The notes under the pieces: generated by a model
Database searches by the model: none
Told to the model about the DNA's origin: nothing
What the model saw: the letters and a program-made list of their open reading frames with translations, nothing else
Part shown: positions 17,765-26,116 of the stretch, one piece after another
How the letters are laid out: every line of letters starts with the position of its first letter
How positions within the stretch are numbered: position 1 is the stretch's first letter
Source of the DNA: Candidatus Epulonipiscioides gigas
Lineage (GTDB): Bacteria; Bacillota; Clostridia; Lachnospirales; Cellulosilyticaceae
Direction of reading: 5' to 3'
Assembly (NCBI GenBank): GCA_001983555.1
Contig: LJHE01000087.1
Location: 1-38,004 of the forward strand
DNA length: 38,004 nt
Made by a program: the position numbers and the translations under genes

Positions 17765-18351
17765 TAGGCCTCCTTAATTTCTTCAATTACTTTCCAAATT
17801 TCTTCTTTCCCTATTTTAGCAGTTGCAGAAAAAGAAATTATTTTATCATTTTCTCTTAATTGTAAACCATTTTTTATTATAGAAATATGCTTAGAAATTT
17901 GACTCTTTTTTATTTTATCCAATTTAGTTGCAACTATTAAAACATTTTCATGATAAAATGAAATCCATTTATACATTAATTTATCATTTGCAGAGGGAGC
18001 ATGTCTTATATCCACAAGTAAAATAACTTGTTTTAGGGTAGCTCTATTAGATAAATATTCTTCAATAAAACGTCCCCAATTTTCACGCATTGTTTTTGAT
18101 ACTTTTGCATAACCATACCCTGGTAAATCAACAAAATTAAATTTATCTTGAATATTATAAAAATTTATAGTTTGTGTTTTGCCCGGTTGAGAACTTGTTC
18201 TAGCAAGAGCTTTTCTATTTATTAAAGCATTTATAAGAGAAGACTTTCCTACATTAGATTTTCCTGCAAAAGCAATCTCTAATTTTTCATTATTTGGAAA
18301 TTGATTCTTGTTGCCTGCCGTTATAATTAATTCTGATTTTGTAACGTTCAT
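17764..18351 (-). CDS. engB: Ribosome biogenesis GTP-binding protein EngB/YsxC
   Basis: Essential GTPase needed for 50S subunit assembly. 195 aa, full length. G1 is GKSNVGKSS (30-38), G3 is DLPGYGYAKV and G4 is TKLDK; the FSATAKIGKEE stretch serves as G5. It follows lonB by 36 bp in the conserved clp-lon-engB order of Firmicutes. Confidence 0.95.
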   Translation of the reverse strand: MNVTKSELIITAGNKNQFPNNEKLEIAFAGKSNVGKSSLINALINRKALARTSSQPGKTQTINFYNIQDKFNFVDLPGYGYAKVSKTMRENWGRFIEEYLSNRATLKQVILLVDIRHAPSANDKLMYKWISFYHENVLIVATKLDKIKKSQISKHISIIKNGLQLRENDKIISFSATAKIGKEEIWKVIEEIKEA

Positions 18352-18387
18352 TCTTCTCTTACCTACCTTAATTTTTTTTTTATTTTT

Positions 18388-20013
18388 TTAGTTAGCTTTT
18401 CTAATTATTGATGCAGTAAATATATCTTCTATAATTTCATTTATATTATTAACAGGACATACTTCAATATCATAATCGATATACATTTCGCTCATATTTT
18501 CTTGTGGAATAAATATTTTTTTAATACCCGCTTCAATTGAAGCTTGTATTTTTTGGCTTATACCACCAACAGGATACACTTCGCCATGTATTGTGATTTC
18601 GCCAGTTAAAGCAATATTGGAATTAATTGGCTCATTAAAAATAGCAGAATATAGTACACAAAACATAGCAATTCCTGCAGAAGGACCATCAGTTGGAGCT
18701 CCGCTCGGAAAAGTAATATGAATATAATAATCTTCTATAGGAATATTAAATTTAGCTTTAAAAACAGTTAATACATTATCCAAAGAAGATTTTACCATAC
18801 TTTTTCTTTTTATAGAACTGTGACTTTGTCTTAGCTCTTCTTCTTCTACTATACCAGTAATTTTAATATCACCTAACCCTTTTGATACTTTTTTTGCTAC
18901 ACAGTGAATAGATGAGACCCCTCCTGTGCCTTGACCAGATACATACAATCCATTAATTTTTCCAATATTCATATTTCCAGTTACTTTTTTAGGTTTTAAA
19001 GACATATATCCACCAGATTTGATGACCCATTCCACATCTTTATTTGTAACGATATCATTTTTACTAAGAGCAGATTTATTAATCGCCATTTGCAAAATTG
19101 ATATTGCATCTCGACCATTATTTGCATGCCAAGCTATTTTTTCTATTGTTTCATCTTCTATCTTAATTAGTTCCCTTTTGACAGTTTGTCTAATGATTTC
19201 TTTTAAATGACAATGTTGAAGGTCTTTGAAAGAAATTTCTACACATCTTGTTCTTAAAGCTGGAGGAATTTCGTTCTTATCTCTAGTTGTAGCACCTATC
19301 AATCTAAAGTCAGCTGGCAAACCATTTTGAAAAATATCATGTATATGACGTGGTATATTTTTATCTTTTTCATTATAATATACACTATCAAAATGAACTT
19401 TTCTATCTTCTAATACTTTTAATAATTTGTTCATTTGAATAGAATGAAGTTCTCCAATTTCATCAATAAACAACACTCCACCATGAGCTTTTGTAACTGC
19501 ACCTGGTTTTGGATTTGGCACTCCAGAGCTTCCATAGGTTCCTGCTCCTTGATATATTGGGTCATGCACTGAACCCATTAATGGATCTGCTACACTTCTT
19601 TCATCAAATCTAAGAGTGGTTGCATCTATTTCTATAAATTTAGCATCTTTACTAAAAGAAGATTCAGGTTGTGATTTTGCAATATCTAGGGCAATTCTTG
19701 ATGCAGCGGTTTTACCAACCCCAGGGCTTCCATATATAATAACATGTTGTGGATTTTTAGAGCATAAAGCAGCTTTTAGTGCAAGTAATGCATCATCTTG
19801 ACCTATTATATCTTTTTCTGTTTTTGGACGCATCTTTTCTGTAAGAGGTTCTTTAAGATATACTTTTCGTAATTGTTGCAGTTCTTGAAATTTAGTATCT
19901 TCACCTTCATGTACTACACATTTTGATGTTCTATTATTTATAAGTTGAGTCATAAAATATATGCCTATTATTGTTGAAAAAAATAGTTGTGTTCCTGTTA
20001 TAAAATATTCCAT
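18388..20013 (-). CDS. lonB: ATP-dependent protease LonB, membrane-anchored
   Basis: 541 aa. An N-terminal hydrophobic segment (about 4-24) should tether it to the membrane. The AAA+ module has Walker A GSPGVGKT (95-102) and Walker B GGVLFIDEIGEL. The C-terminal Lon protease domain has the Ser445/Lys488 dyad (GPSAG and GGISQK), 43 residues apart as in Lon. There is no N-terminal LAN domain, which fits LonB. In B. subtilis LonB acts in the forespore; whether this organism sporulates cannot be seen here. AGGAGG precedes the ATG. A terminator separates it from clpX, so it probably has its own promoter. Confidence 0.92.
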   Translation of the reverse strand: MEYFITGTQLFFSTIIGIYFMTQLINNRTSKCVVHEGEDTKFQELQQLRKVYLKEPLTEKMRPKTEKDIIGQDDALLALKAALCSKNPQHVIIYGSPGVGKTAASRIALDIAKSQPESSFSKDAKFIEIDATTLRFDERSVADPLMGSVHDPIYQGAGTYGSSGVPNPKPGAVTKAHGGVLFIDEIGELHSIQMNKLLKVLEDRKVHFDSVYYNEKDKNIPRHIHDIFQNGLPADFRLIGATTRDKNEIPPALRTRCVEISFKDLQHCHLKEIIRQTVKRELIKIEDETIEKIAWHANNGRDAISILQMAINKSALSKNDIVTNKDVEWVIKSGGYMSLKPKKVTGNMNIGKINGLYVSGQGTGGVSSIHCVAKKVSKGLGDIKITGIVEEEELRQSHSSIKRKSMVKSSLDNVLTVFKAKFNIPIEDYYIHITFPSGAPTDGPSAGIAMFCVLYSAIFNEPINSNIALTGEITIHGEVYPVGGISQKIQASIEAGIKKIFIPQENMSEMYIDYDIEVCPVNNINEIIEDIFTASIIRKAN

Positions 20014-20072
20014 ACTTTGTCCTCCTAATCTATAACAAGAGTATTGACTAAAAAATTAAATTTAAAACAACA

Positions 20073-20102
20073 ATAAAAAAGACACGCAAAATCCGTGTCT
20101 TA
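20073..20102 (-). terminator. Terminator overlapping the clpX stop codon
   Basis: Minus strand stem AAGACACG/CGTGTCTT (20101-20079) followed by TTTTTT. The stem begins inside the clpX TAA stop, so there is no 3' UTR to speak of. Confidence 0.88.
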
Positions 20103-21362
20103 TGCTGGGCCCGCATTCTTTTTACTTGAAGTTTTAAAAACAAATTCTGGTTCTTGGCCGTCTATTACTTTTTCTGAAATTATTACTTTTTCTAAAGTAT
20201 CACCCATTGATGGAATTTCAAACATAATATCTCGCATAACATCTTCTAGTATCGAGCGAAGACCTCTAGCTCCTGTTTGTCTATCAATAGCAAGTTTTGC
20301 AACTTTAGCAAGTGCTTCAGGCGTAAATTCAAGGTTTACTCCATCAAATTTAAATAATTTTGCATATTGTTTAACAAGTGCATTTTTAGGTTCAGTTAAA
20401 ATTTGTCTAAGAGCAGCCTCATCTAAATTTTCTAACGTAACAATTGCAGGTACACGACCAACAAATTCTGGAATTAATCCAAATTTTAATAAATCTTGTG
20501 GTTCAAGTTTTTTTAGGAGTTCACCTATACTTTTTTCTTTTTTACTTACTACTGTTGCACCAAAACCCATTATTTTTTCACCAGTTCGTTTTTCTATTAT
20601 TTTATCTATGCCATCAAATGCTCCGCCACAAATAAATAAAATATTAGTAGTGTCTAATTGTAAAAATTCTTGGTGTGGATGTTTTCTACCACCTTGTGGA
20701 GGAATAGACGCAACTGTTCCTTCTAATATTTTTAAAAGAGCTTGTTGTACTCCCTCACCACTAACATCACGAGTTATTGATGGATTTTCAGATTTTCTGG
20801 TAATTTTATCTACTTCATCTATATAAATTATACCTATTTTAGCTCTTTCAATTTCATAATTAGCTGCTTGAACAAGTTTTAATAATATATTCTCTACATC
20901 TTCGCCTACATACCCTGCTTCTGTAAGCGTAGTTGCGTCTGCTATTGCAAAAGGAACATTAAGCATTTTTGCAAGAGTTTGTGCAAGTAATGTTTTGCCG
21001 GAGCCTGTTGGACCTAATAATAAAATATTACTTTTTTGAAGTTCGACGCCATCATCGTTATCAAATGTATTATTTATTCTTTTATAATGATTATAAACAG
21101 CTACAGCTAGTGCCTTTTTTGCATCTGCTTGACCAATGACATAATCATCAAGTTTTTCTTTTATCATTTTTGGTGTAAGATTTGTAGTAATTTCAAGTTC
21201 TATGTCATCATCGTCATCATACTCATCATCAATTATGTCGGCACACAAATCTACACATTCGTCACAAATATATACGTTAGGTCCAGCTATTAATTTTTTT
21301 ACTTGGTCTTGTTTTTTACCACAAAACGAACATTTAAGATCATATCCGTCATGTCTTGCCAT
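20100..21362 (-). CDS. clpX: ClpXP protease ATPase subunit ClpX
   Basis: Hexameric AAA+ unfoldase that feeds substrates to ClpP. 420 aa. The N-terminal zinc domain has C11, C14, C33 and C36; a strongly acidic linker is at about 42-55; Walker A GPTGSGKT is at 117-124; Walker B is [10 protein letters not shown]. An IGF-type loop for ClpP docking appears as [16 protein letters not shown] precedes the ATG. It lies 26 bp after clpP. Confidence 0.96.
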   Translation of the reverse strand: MARHDGYDLKCSFCGKKQDQVKKLIAGPNVYICDECVDLCADIIDDEYDDDDDIELEITTNLTPKMIKEKLDDYVIGQADAKKALAVAVYNHYKRINNTFDNDDGVELQKSNILLLGPTGSGKTLLAQTLAKMLNVPFAIADATTLTEAGYVGEDVENILLKLVQAANYEIERAKIGIIYIDEVDKITRKSENPSITRDVSGEGVQQALLKILEGTVASIPPQGGRKHPHQEFLQLDTTNILFICGGAFDGIDKIIEKRTGEKIMGFGATVVSKKEKSIGELLKKLEPQDLLKFGLIPEFVGRVPAIVTLENLDEAALRQILTEPKNALVKQYAKLFKFDGVNLEFTPEALAKVAKLAIDRQTGARGLRSILEDVMRDIMFEIPSMGDTLEKVIISEKVIDGQEPEFVFKTSSKKNAGPA

Positions 21363-21388
21363 ACGCCACCTCTTTTCTTCTTTGTGGG

Positions 21389-21970
21389 TTATAATTTTTC
21401 TATTACTCTATCTATTATACCATAATCTTTTGCTTCTAATGCACTCATATAATAATCTCTTTCTGTATCTAGTGCAACTTTATCAATAGGTTGACCTGTA
21501 TTTTCAGATAACATTCTATTCATTTTAGCTTTAGTTTTTATGATATGCTCTGCATGGATTTGGATATCAGTTGCCTGTCCACGAGCACCTCCAAGTGGCT
21601 GGTGTATCATAATTTCAGCATTTGGTAGAGCAAGACGTTTGCCTTTTTGACCACCTGCTAACAAAAACGCTCCCATACTTGCTGCCATACCCATACAAAT
21701 TGTTGATACGTCAGGTTTAATATACTGCATTGTATCATATATTGCCATACCGTCCACAATAGAGCCTCCTGGACTATTGATATATAGCATAATATCTTTG
21801 TCTGGGTCTTCTGCTTCTAAAAATAATAATTGTGCTACTACTAAAGAACTTGTAATATGATTTACTTCATCTCCTAATAATATTATTCTATCTTTTAAAA
21901 GTCTAGAATAAATGTCATAAGAGCGTTCCCCGCGATTTGTTTGTTCCACTACCATAGGAATTGATGGCAT
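21389..21970 (-). CDS. clpP: ATP-dependent Clp protease proteolytic subunit
   Basis: Tetradecameric serine protease. 193 aa with catalytic Ser98 (GMAASMG), His123 (MIHQPLGG) and Asp172 (ERDYYM). GGAGGG precedes the ATG. Ordered tig-clpP-clpX, all close together, so the chaperone and the protease are probably cotranscribed. Confidence 0.97.
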   Translation of the reverse strand: MPSIPMVVEQTNRGERSYDIYSRLLKDRIILLGDEVNHITSSLVVAQLLFLEAEDPDKDIMLYINSPGGSIVDGMAIYDTMQYIKPDVSTICMGMAASMGAFLLAGGQKGKRLALPNAEIMIHQPLGGARGQATDIQIHAEHIIKTKAKMNRMLSENTGQPIDKVALDTERDYYMSALEAKDYGIIDRVIEKL

Positions 21971-21993
21971 TTATTTTCCCTCCAATATCTATT

Positions 21994-23292
21994 TTATTTT
22001 TCTATAATTTTTGCACTATCTTTTAATAAATCAACTGCTTTTTGAAATTTTAAATCTTTTTTTATTCCATCTTTATAACTATCATTTAATATTTCTCTAA
22101 ATTTTGCTACATCCATTCTATATTGTGCTGCTCTGCGTTCTAGCTCTTTGTCAAATTCTTCATCTGTTATTTCAAAATCTTCTTGTTGAGCTATTTCTTC
22201 TAACACAAGTTGAGCTGATATTTGATTAACAGCTTGAGGTCTAAAGTTTTCTTTAAATTCTTCTTTAGTCAAACCTGTATATTCTAAATATTGATCAATA
22301 TTTAAACCTTGTTTTTGCATATTTTGAGCAAATAGATCTGCTTGACGTTCAATTTCTTCTTCTATCATAGCTTCTGGAATTTCAAAATTTGCATTTTCAA
22401 TAGCTTTTTGTATAGTTTGTTCAATTAAAGCATTTTTTCTATTTATTTCTTTCTTTTCAGCTAATTTTTTTCTAATATCTTCTTTGTATTCTTCTAAAGT
22501 ATCAAATTCTGAAACATCTGCAACAAACTCATCATTTATTTCTGGTAACTCTGTCATGTGGATATCTTTTATTTTAACTTTAAATAATGCAGGTTTACCT
22601 TTTAAAGTGTCAACATGATAATTTTCAGGGAAAGATACATTAACTTCCACATCATCACCAATATTTTTACCAATTAACTGGTCTTCAAATCCTGGAATAA
22701 ATGATTTTGAACCTATAACAAGTCCAAAGTCAGTTCCTGCTCCCCCTTCAAATGATATTCCATCGATAAATCCTTCAAAATCAATAGTTACTTTGTCTTG
22801 TGGCATAATAGCTCTATCTATAACATTAATTTCACGAGCATTTTTTGTAGCTTCTTGTCTTATATATTCGTCTACTTCTTCATCTGAAATTGAAACTCCT
22901 TCAATTTCTAGTTCAATGTTTTTATATTCACCAAGAGTTATTTTAGGTTTAATAGTAATTATGGCTTTATAAATACATTTATTTGAATCAATTTCAGTAA
23001 CTTGAATATCACCATATTTAAGTTTGGCTACTATATCAACATTATTTTCTTTAATTGCATTATCAAAAGTTTCATTTATTATATTATTAGCCGCATCATC
23101 ATAGAATACTTTTTCTCCATAAATTTTTTCAATCATATGACGTGGAACTTTTCCTTTTCTAAAACCAGGAACATTAAATTTACTTTTCATATCTTTATAG
23201 GCTTTAGTCAAAGCTTTACTCACTATTTCTTTATCAACTTCAACAGTAAGACGTACTTTTGAATTTTCTAAAACTTCTACATTTGTATTCAT
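21994..23292 (-). CDS. tig: Trigger factor
   Basis: Ribosome-bound chaperone with peptidyl-prolyl isomerase activity. 432 aa from the ATG at 23292. The ribosome-binding loop GFRKGKVP sits in the N-terminal domain, followed by the FKBP-type PPIase domain (about 150-245) and the helical C-terminal domain. The ATG at 23292 is chosen because GAAGGAGG lies nine bases upstream; an in-frame ATG at 23334 would add 14 basic residues with no counterpart in the family and no binding site. Confidence 0.95.
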   Translation of the reverse strand: MNTNVEVLENSKVRLTVEVDKEIVSKALTKAYKDMKSKFNVPGFRKGKVPRHMIEKIYGEKVFYDDAANNIINETFDNAIKENNVDIVAKLKYGDIQVTEIDSNKCIYKAIITIKPKITLGEYKNIELEIEGVSISDEEVDEYIRQEATKNAREINVIDRAIMPQDKVTIDFEGFIDGISFEGGAGTDFGLVIGSKSFIPGFEDQLIGKNIGDDVEVNVSFPENYHVDTLKGKPALFKVKIKDIHMTELPEINDEFVADVSEFDTLEEYKEDIRKKLAEKKEINRKNALIEQTIQKAIENANFEIPEAMIEEEIERQADLFAQNMQKQGLNIDQYLEYTGLTKEEFKENFRPQAVNQISAQLVLEEIAQQEDFEITDEEFDKELERRAAQYRMDVAKFREILNDSYKDGIKKDLKFQKAVDLLKDSAKIIEK

Positions 23293-23344
23293 TTTAAATT
23301 TCCTCCTTCGAGCTAAAAAAACTCGTTTTTTCAAACATTTTTTT

Positions 23345-23354
23345 ATTATAGCAT
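23345..23354 (-). promoter_or_regulatory. Extended -10 promoter of the tig operon
   Basis: Minus strand ATGCTATAAT (23354-23345), again TGnTATAAT, about 50 bases before the tig ATG. Between them ACGAG and CTCG flank a T-run (about 23310-23327), which could form a small leader hairpin. Confidence 0.55.
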
Positions 23355-23510
23355 ATAGTTTTTTTAAAATCTAGTTAAAATTTTAGTTTTTTTGTCAACA
23401 TACTTAAGCAATTTATTAATTATTCCATATATTACATATAGTATGTATTGTTTTTTTAGTTTATAATCATTATGTAAGATATTATTTTATAATTGAAAGG
23501 AAAATATATT

Positions 23511-23969
23511 ATGAATAAATTTAGATACAATGAAACAACAACTTCAAATTTTTATGAAATTTATAAAAGTTATATACAACCTAAGATACAAAATTTAGAT
23601 TTACTTTTAAAAGCTAATTTGCCTCCATTTGATGTTGAGGATGTTATATCAGTACTTGATATATCTAAAGAAGAATTTTTGAGTATACAAACGGAATTAA
23701 ATATTAATGAAAACGAAATAGATAAAAAAGCATTTTTTAAAATTCTTAATAATTCCACCAGCTATATTGGTAGTCTTGTTACACGGCAATTCCAACTCGG
23801 AACAGGAGGCATATACACGGCAGAAAGTATTGCTCACATTTATGATTTAGAAATAAATTTGGTTCAGAAAGCTTTTAATACGCTTGGATATCGGAAAGCT
23901 ACTGATAAAAATCTACATATTGTTTTTAAACATATTATAATTCCCAAATATACTTTTTTGTATCATTAA
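23511..23969 (+). CDS. Hypothetical protein, 152 aa
   Basis: Family not recognised. Soluble, no signal peptide. The middle (VEDVISVLDISKEEFLSIQ) and the end (TAESIAHIYDLEINLVQKAF) each look like a helix-turn-helix or a small helical pair, so nucleic-acid binding is possible but unproven. The ATG at 23511 has AAAGG nine bases upstream; a frame from 23493 adds six residues without support. It stands alone between tig (divergent) and the tRNA, with a strong terminator right after. Confidence 0.7.
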   Translation: MNKFRYNETTTSNFYEIYKSYIQPKIQNLDLLLKANLPPFDVEDVISVLDISKEEFLSIQTELNINENEIDKKAFFKILNNSTSYIGSLVTRQFQLGTGGIYTAESIAHIYDLEINLVQKAFNTLGYRKATDKNLHIVFKHIIIPKYTFLYH

Positions 23970-23974
23970 ACAAA

Positions 23975-24002
23975 AAAAGGAGTTGCTCGAGCGACTCCTT
24001 TT
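23975..24002. terminator. Bidirectional terminator between the orphan ORF and tRNA-Thr
   Basis: AAAAGGAGT and ACTCCTTTT flank an inner GCTCGAGC palindrome. On the minus strand the stem is followed by seven T, so it suits the tRNA transcript best; on the plus strand the run is TTTTG. Confidence 0.88.
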
Positions 24003-24007
24003 GCACA

Positions 24008-24080
24008 AGCTGTTAACGAGAATCGAACTCGTGACCTCTACACTACCAATGTAGTGCACTACCATCTGTGCTATAACAGC
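24008..24080 (-). tRNA. tRNA-Thr (anticodon GGT)
   Basis: Read on the minus strand: acceptor GCTGTTA/TAACAGC, D stem GCAC/GTGC, anticodon stem CTACA/TGTAG with loop TTGGTAG (anticodon GGT, codons ACC/ACU), T stem ACGAG/CTCGT with TTCGATT, discriminator T. All stems pair perfectly. CCA is not encoded. Confidence 0.95.
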
Positions 24081-24094
24081 TTAGGACAAATGAC

Positions 24095-24123
24095 ATGTTA
24101 ATATAAAAAATAATTTTTGTCAA
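24095..24123 (-). promoter_or_regulatory. Promoter of tRNA-Thr
   Basis: Minus strand TTGACA (24123-24118), a 17-bp spacer, then TAACAT (24100-24095); the mature tRNA begins 15 bases later. A good sigma-A match in sequence and spacing. Confidence 0.75.
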
Positions 24124-24244
24124 GCTCTTTTAAATACTTTTATACGATAATTTAATTTAAACTTGCATAAAAATCGAAAAGGACTGTATAAAAAAACCAA
24201 TTAGTGGAATTATAAAAACAAAATGATTAAAGAGGTGTGTTATA

Positions 24245-25387
24245 GTGAGAAAAGGATTTACTATTTCAGTAATAGTTTTAATATTGATGAGCAGTACCCC
24301 CGTAATTGGAAAAGTTGGTCAGCTCGGAGCAAAAGGTGCAGTGCTTATTGAGCCTGAAAGTATGCGAGTTTTATATGGAATAAAAGAGCAGGAACGTCTC
24401 CCAATGGCAAGCACAACGAAAATTATGACAGCAATTATAGCGATTGAAAATGGCAATTTAGAAGATGTTGTCACTGTTTCTGCAAATGCTGCAAAAGCTC
24501 CTCCTGTAGATTTAAAGCTTAAAACAGGTGAAAAACAATATTTAGGAGATTTACTATATTCTCTTATGTTACAATCTCATAATGATTCTGCCGTTGCAAT
24601 AGCTGAGCATGTTGGAGGTAGTGTTGAAGATTTCTGTGAGATGATGACAAAAAAAGCTCATGAATTAGGAGCTGTAAATACAAAATTTCAAACCCCAAAT
24701 GGCTTAGATGCTGATGAACATTACTCAACTCCATATGACCTTGCATTAATTAGTGCGTATGCCCTTCAAAATCCTAAATTTATAGAAATAATTAATACTC
24801 CAAATATGAATATTCCAACCAAACCCTTAGAAGGAGCAAGAAAACACGAACTACAAAATAAAAATGGATTTTTGCATAGAATGTCTGGTGCAAATGGTAT
24901 AAAAACAGGATTTACGTCTAAAGCTGGATATTGCTTTGTTGGTTCTGCAAAAAGAGGGGATATGAGCTTAATCGGGGTTGCTCTTGGTAATTTTGGAAGT
25001 GAGGGTAAAGAGCGAAAATATACTGATGTAAAAGTTATGATGGAACATGGTTTTAGTAATTATAAAATGTATACTTTAGTTGATAATGAGCAAATTCTGG
25101 AAACAATTGATATAAAAAATGGTAAAGAAGAAAATGTAAAGCTCATCGCAAAAGAAAGGCTTAATATTCCTCTTACAAATGAAGAAATGCAAAAAGTAAC
25201 TCTTAGTATAACAAAACCTGATATTATAGAAGCTCCTGTGACTGAAGATTTACAAGCTGCGAGAGTAGATGTAGTGCTTGATGAGCAAATTTTAAAAAGT
25301 ACTTGGCTATATCCTGAAAAAGAAGTTAAAGAACTTTCTATTTTAGAAAAAATTAAAAAATACTTCCGTTCTTTTTCAGATAACTAA
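24245..25387 (+). CDS. D-alanyl-D-alanine carboxypeptidase (DacF type)
   Basis: Serine-type penicillin-binding protein that removes the terminal D-Ala from peptidoglycan stem peptides. 380 aa. Signal peptide at 1-22; S56-x-x-K59 (MASTTKIMTA), S111-x-N113 (LQSHNDSA) and K220-T-G (KTGFTSKAG) are the complete set of motifs. After about residue 285 comes a beta-rich PBP5 C-terminal-like domain and a short amphipathic, basic tail (KIKKYFRSF) that could bind the membrane. The start is GTG with AAAGAGG eight bases upstream. Whether it corresponds to DacF, DacB or DacA cannot be decided here. Confidence 0.9.
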   Translation: MRKGFTISVIVLILMSSTPVIGKVGQLGAKGAVLIEPESMRVLYGIKEQERLPMASTTKIMTAIIAIENGNLEDVVTVSANAAKAPPVDLKLKTGEKQYLGDLLYSLMLQSHNDSAVAIAEHVGGSVEDFCEMMTKKAHELGAVNTKFQTPNGLDADEHYSTPYDLALISAYALQNPKFIEIINTPNMNIPTKPLEGARKHELQNKNGFLHRMSGANGIKTGFTSKAGYCFVGSAKRGDMSLIGVALGNFGSEGKERKYTDVKVMMEHGFSNYKMYTLVDNEQILETIDIKNGKEENVKLIAKERLNIPLTNEEMQKVTLSITKPDIIEAPVTEDLQAARVDVVLDEQILKSTWLYPEKEVKELSILEKIKKYFRSFSDN

Positions 25388-25478
25388 TATAAAACTTCTG
25401 AGCTTATAAATACATCTTATTATTTTATAACAGTATCCTCTTAAGACTTTTAATATAAGCTCGAAGTAATTATATGAT

Positions 25479-25507
25479 AGACGAGCGGATATATAAATTC
25501 GCTCTGT
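25479..25507 (+). terminator. Possible terminator after the carboxypeptidase gene
   Basis: GACGAGCG pairs with CGCTCTGTC around an AT loop, followed by AAAAATTTT rather than a clean T-run. It lies between convergent genes. Confidence 0.35.
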
Positions 25508-25537
25508 CAAAAATTTTGATAATATAGTAGAGTAGCT

Positions 25538-26116
25538 CTAATTTTTATGTTTATTTATCAAAAACTCAAACGTAGCTTCTGGAACTAATAGTTTTAGAGC
25601 ATCATAATCATTGTTATTAATACATCTTCTTACTTTTGAGGCACTAATAACTTCATTATCAATTTCTTTTCTAGGAATTTCAATTACTTCAATATCATAT
25701 TTTGGTAACATTTTTTTCATTTCAGTATTATAATTATTGGTCACTGCACAATATGGTTCCTCGCCAACAAATCGTTTTGTAATATTAAGCTCTGGAGCAA
25801 TCTTTAAACAGAATATTCCCAAATCAACATCTGGTCCAGACATTTTTTCACCTTCGGTAACAGTTTCTTTTGTAAAATATTGAGGGAAAGTCATTTGTGA
25901 AATAATAAAATTTCCGCTAGGCACAACTATTACATTCTCTAAGTCTTTACAATTGTCTTCTACTAGCTTAAATCTTTCCTCAAATGTATAAACTGACCTA
26001 TCTTCTTCTACCACGAAAACATATAAATTATCTACTTGTGCCGATGCGAGCTCAATTAAGTATTTGTGCCCTAAAGTGAATGGATTGCAGTTTACGACTA
26101 TGCAACCTGTTGTACT
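25538..26116 (-). CDS. CitC-like nucleotidyltransferase domain, second half of a split gene
   Basis: 193 codons open from just after a G10 run. The translation starts STTGCIVVNCNPFTLGHKYL and continues to FVGEEPYCAV and ISASKVRR: the nucleotide-binding loop and the C-terminal signature of [citrate (pro-3S)-lyase] ligase (CitC) type adenylyltransferases. The first usable start inside (GTG at 26014) would cut off NPFTLGH and so leave no active site. With one more G in the run (11 instead of 10) it is in frame with the preceding SGNH gene and would form its C-terminal domain. No citrate lyase genes are nearby, so the substrate is probably not citrate lyase; a sugar-phosphate or acyl-carrier role is possible. 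Confidence 0.75.
   Translation of the reverse strand, partial: STTGCIVVNCNPFTLGHKYLIELASAQVDNLYVFVVEEDRSVYTFEERFKLVEDNCKDLENVIVVPSGNFIISQMTFPQYFTKETVTEGEKMSGPDVDLGIFCLKIAPELNITKRFVGEEPYCAVTNNYNTEMKKMLPKYDIEVIEIPRKEIDNEVISASKVRRCINNNDYDALKLLVPEATFEFLINKHKN

Noticed and set aside
20095-20826. 243-codon plus-strand frame antisense to clpX
   Set aside because: Long only because clpX codon usage leaves the opposite frame open; the product is a low-complexity Ser/Phe-rich sequence and clpX is beyond doubt.
23002-23262. Hydrophobic plus-strand frame antisense to tig
   Set aside because: Ile/Phe/Asn-rich product from AT-rich antisense DNA, with no start signal; trigger factor occupies the other strand.
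25538-26116. Citrate lyase ligase gene of a citrate fermentation operon
   Set aside because: No citDEF, citG/citX or citrate transporter is nearby, and the domain appears to belong to the preceding SGNH-type protein.
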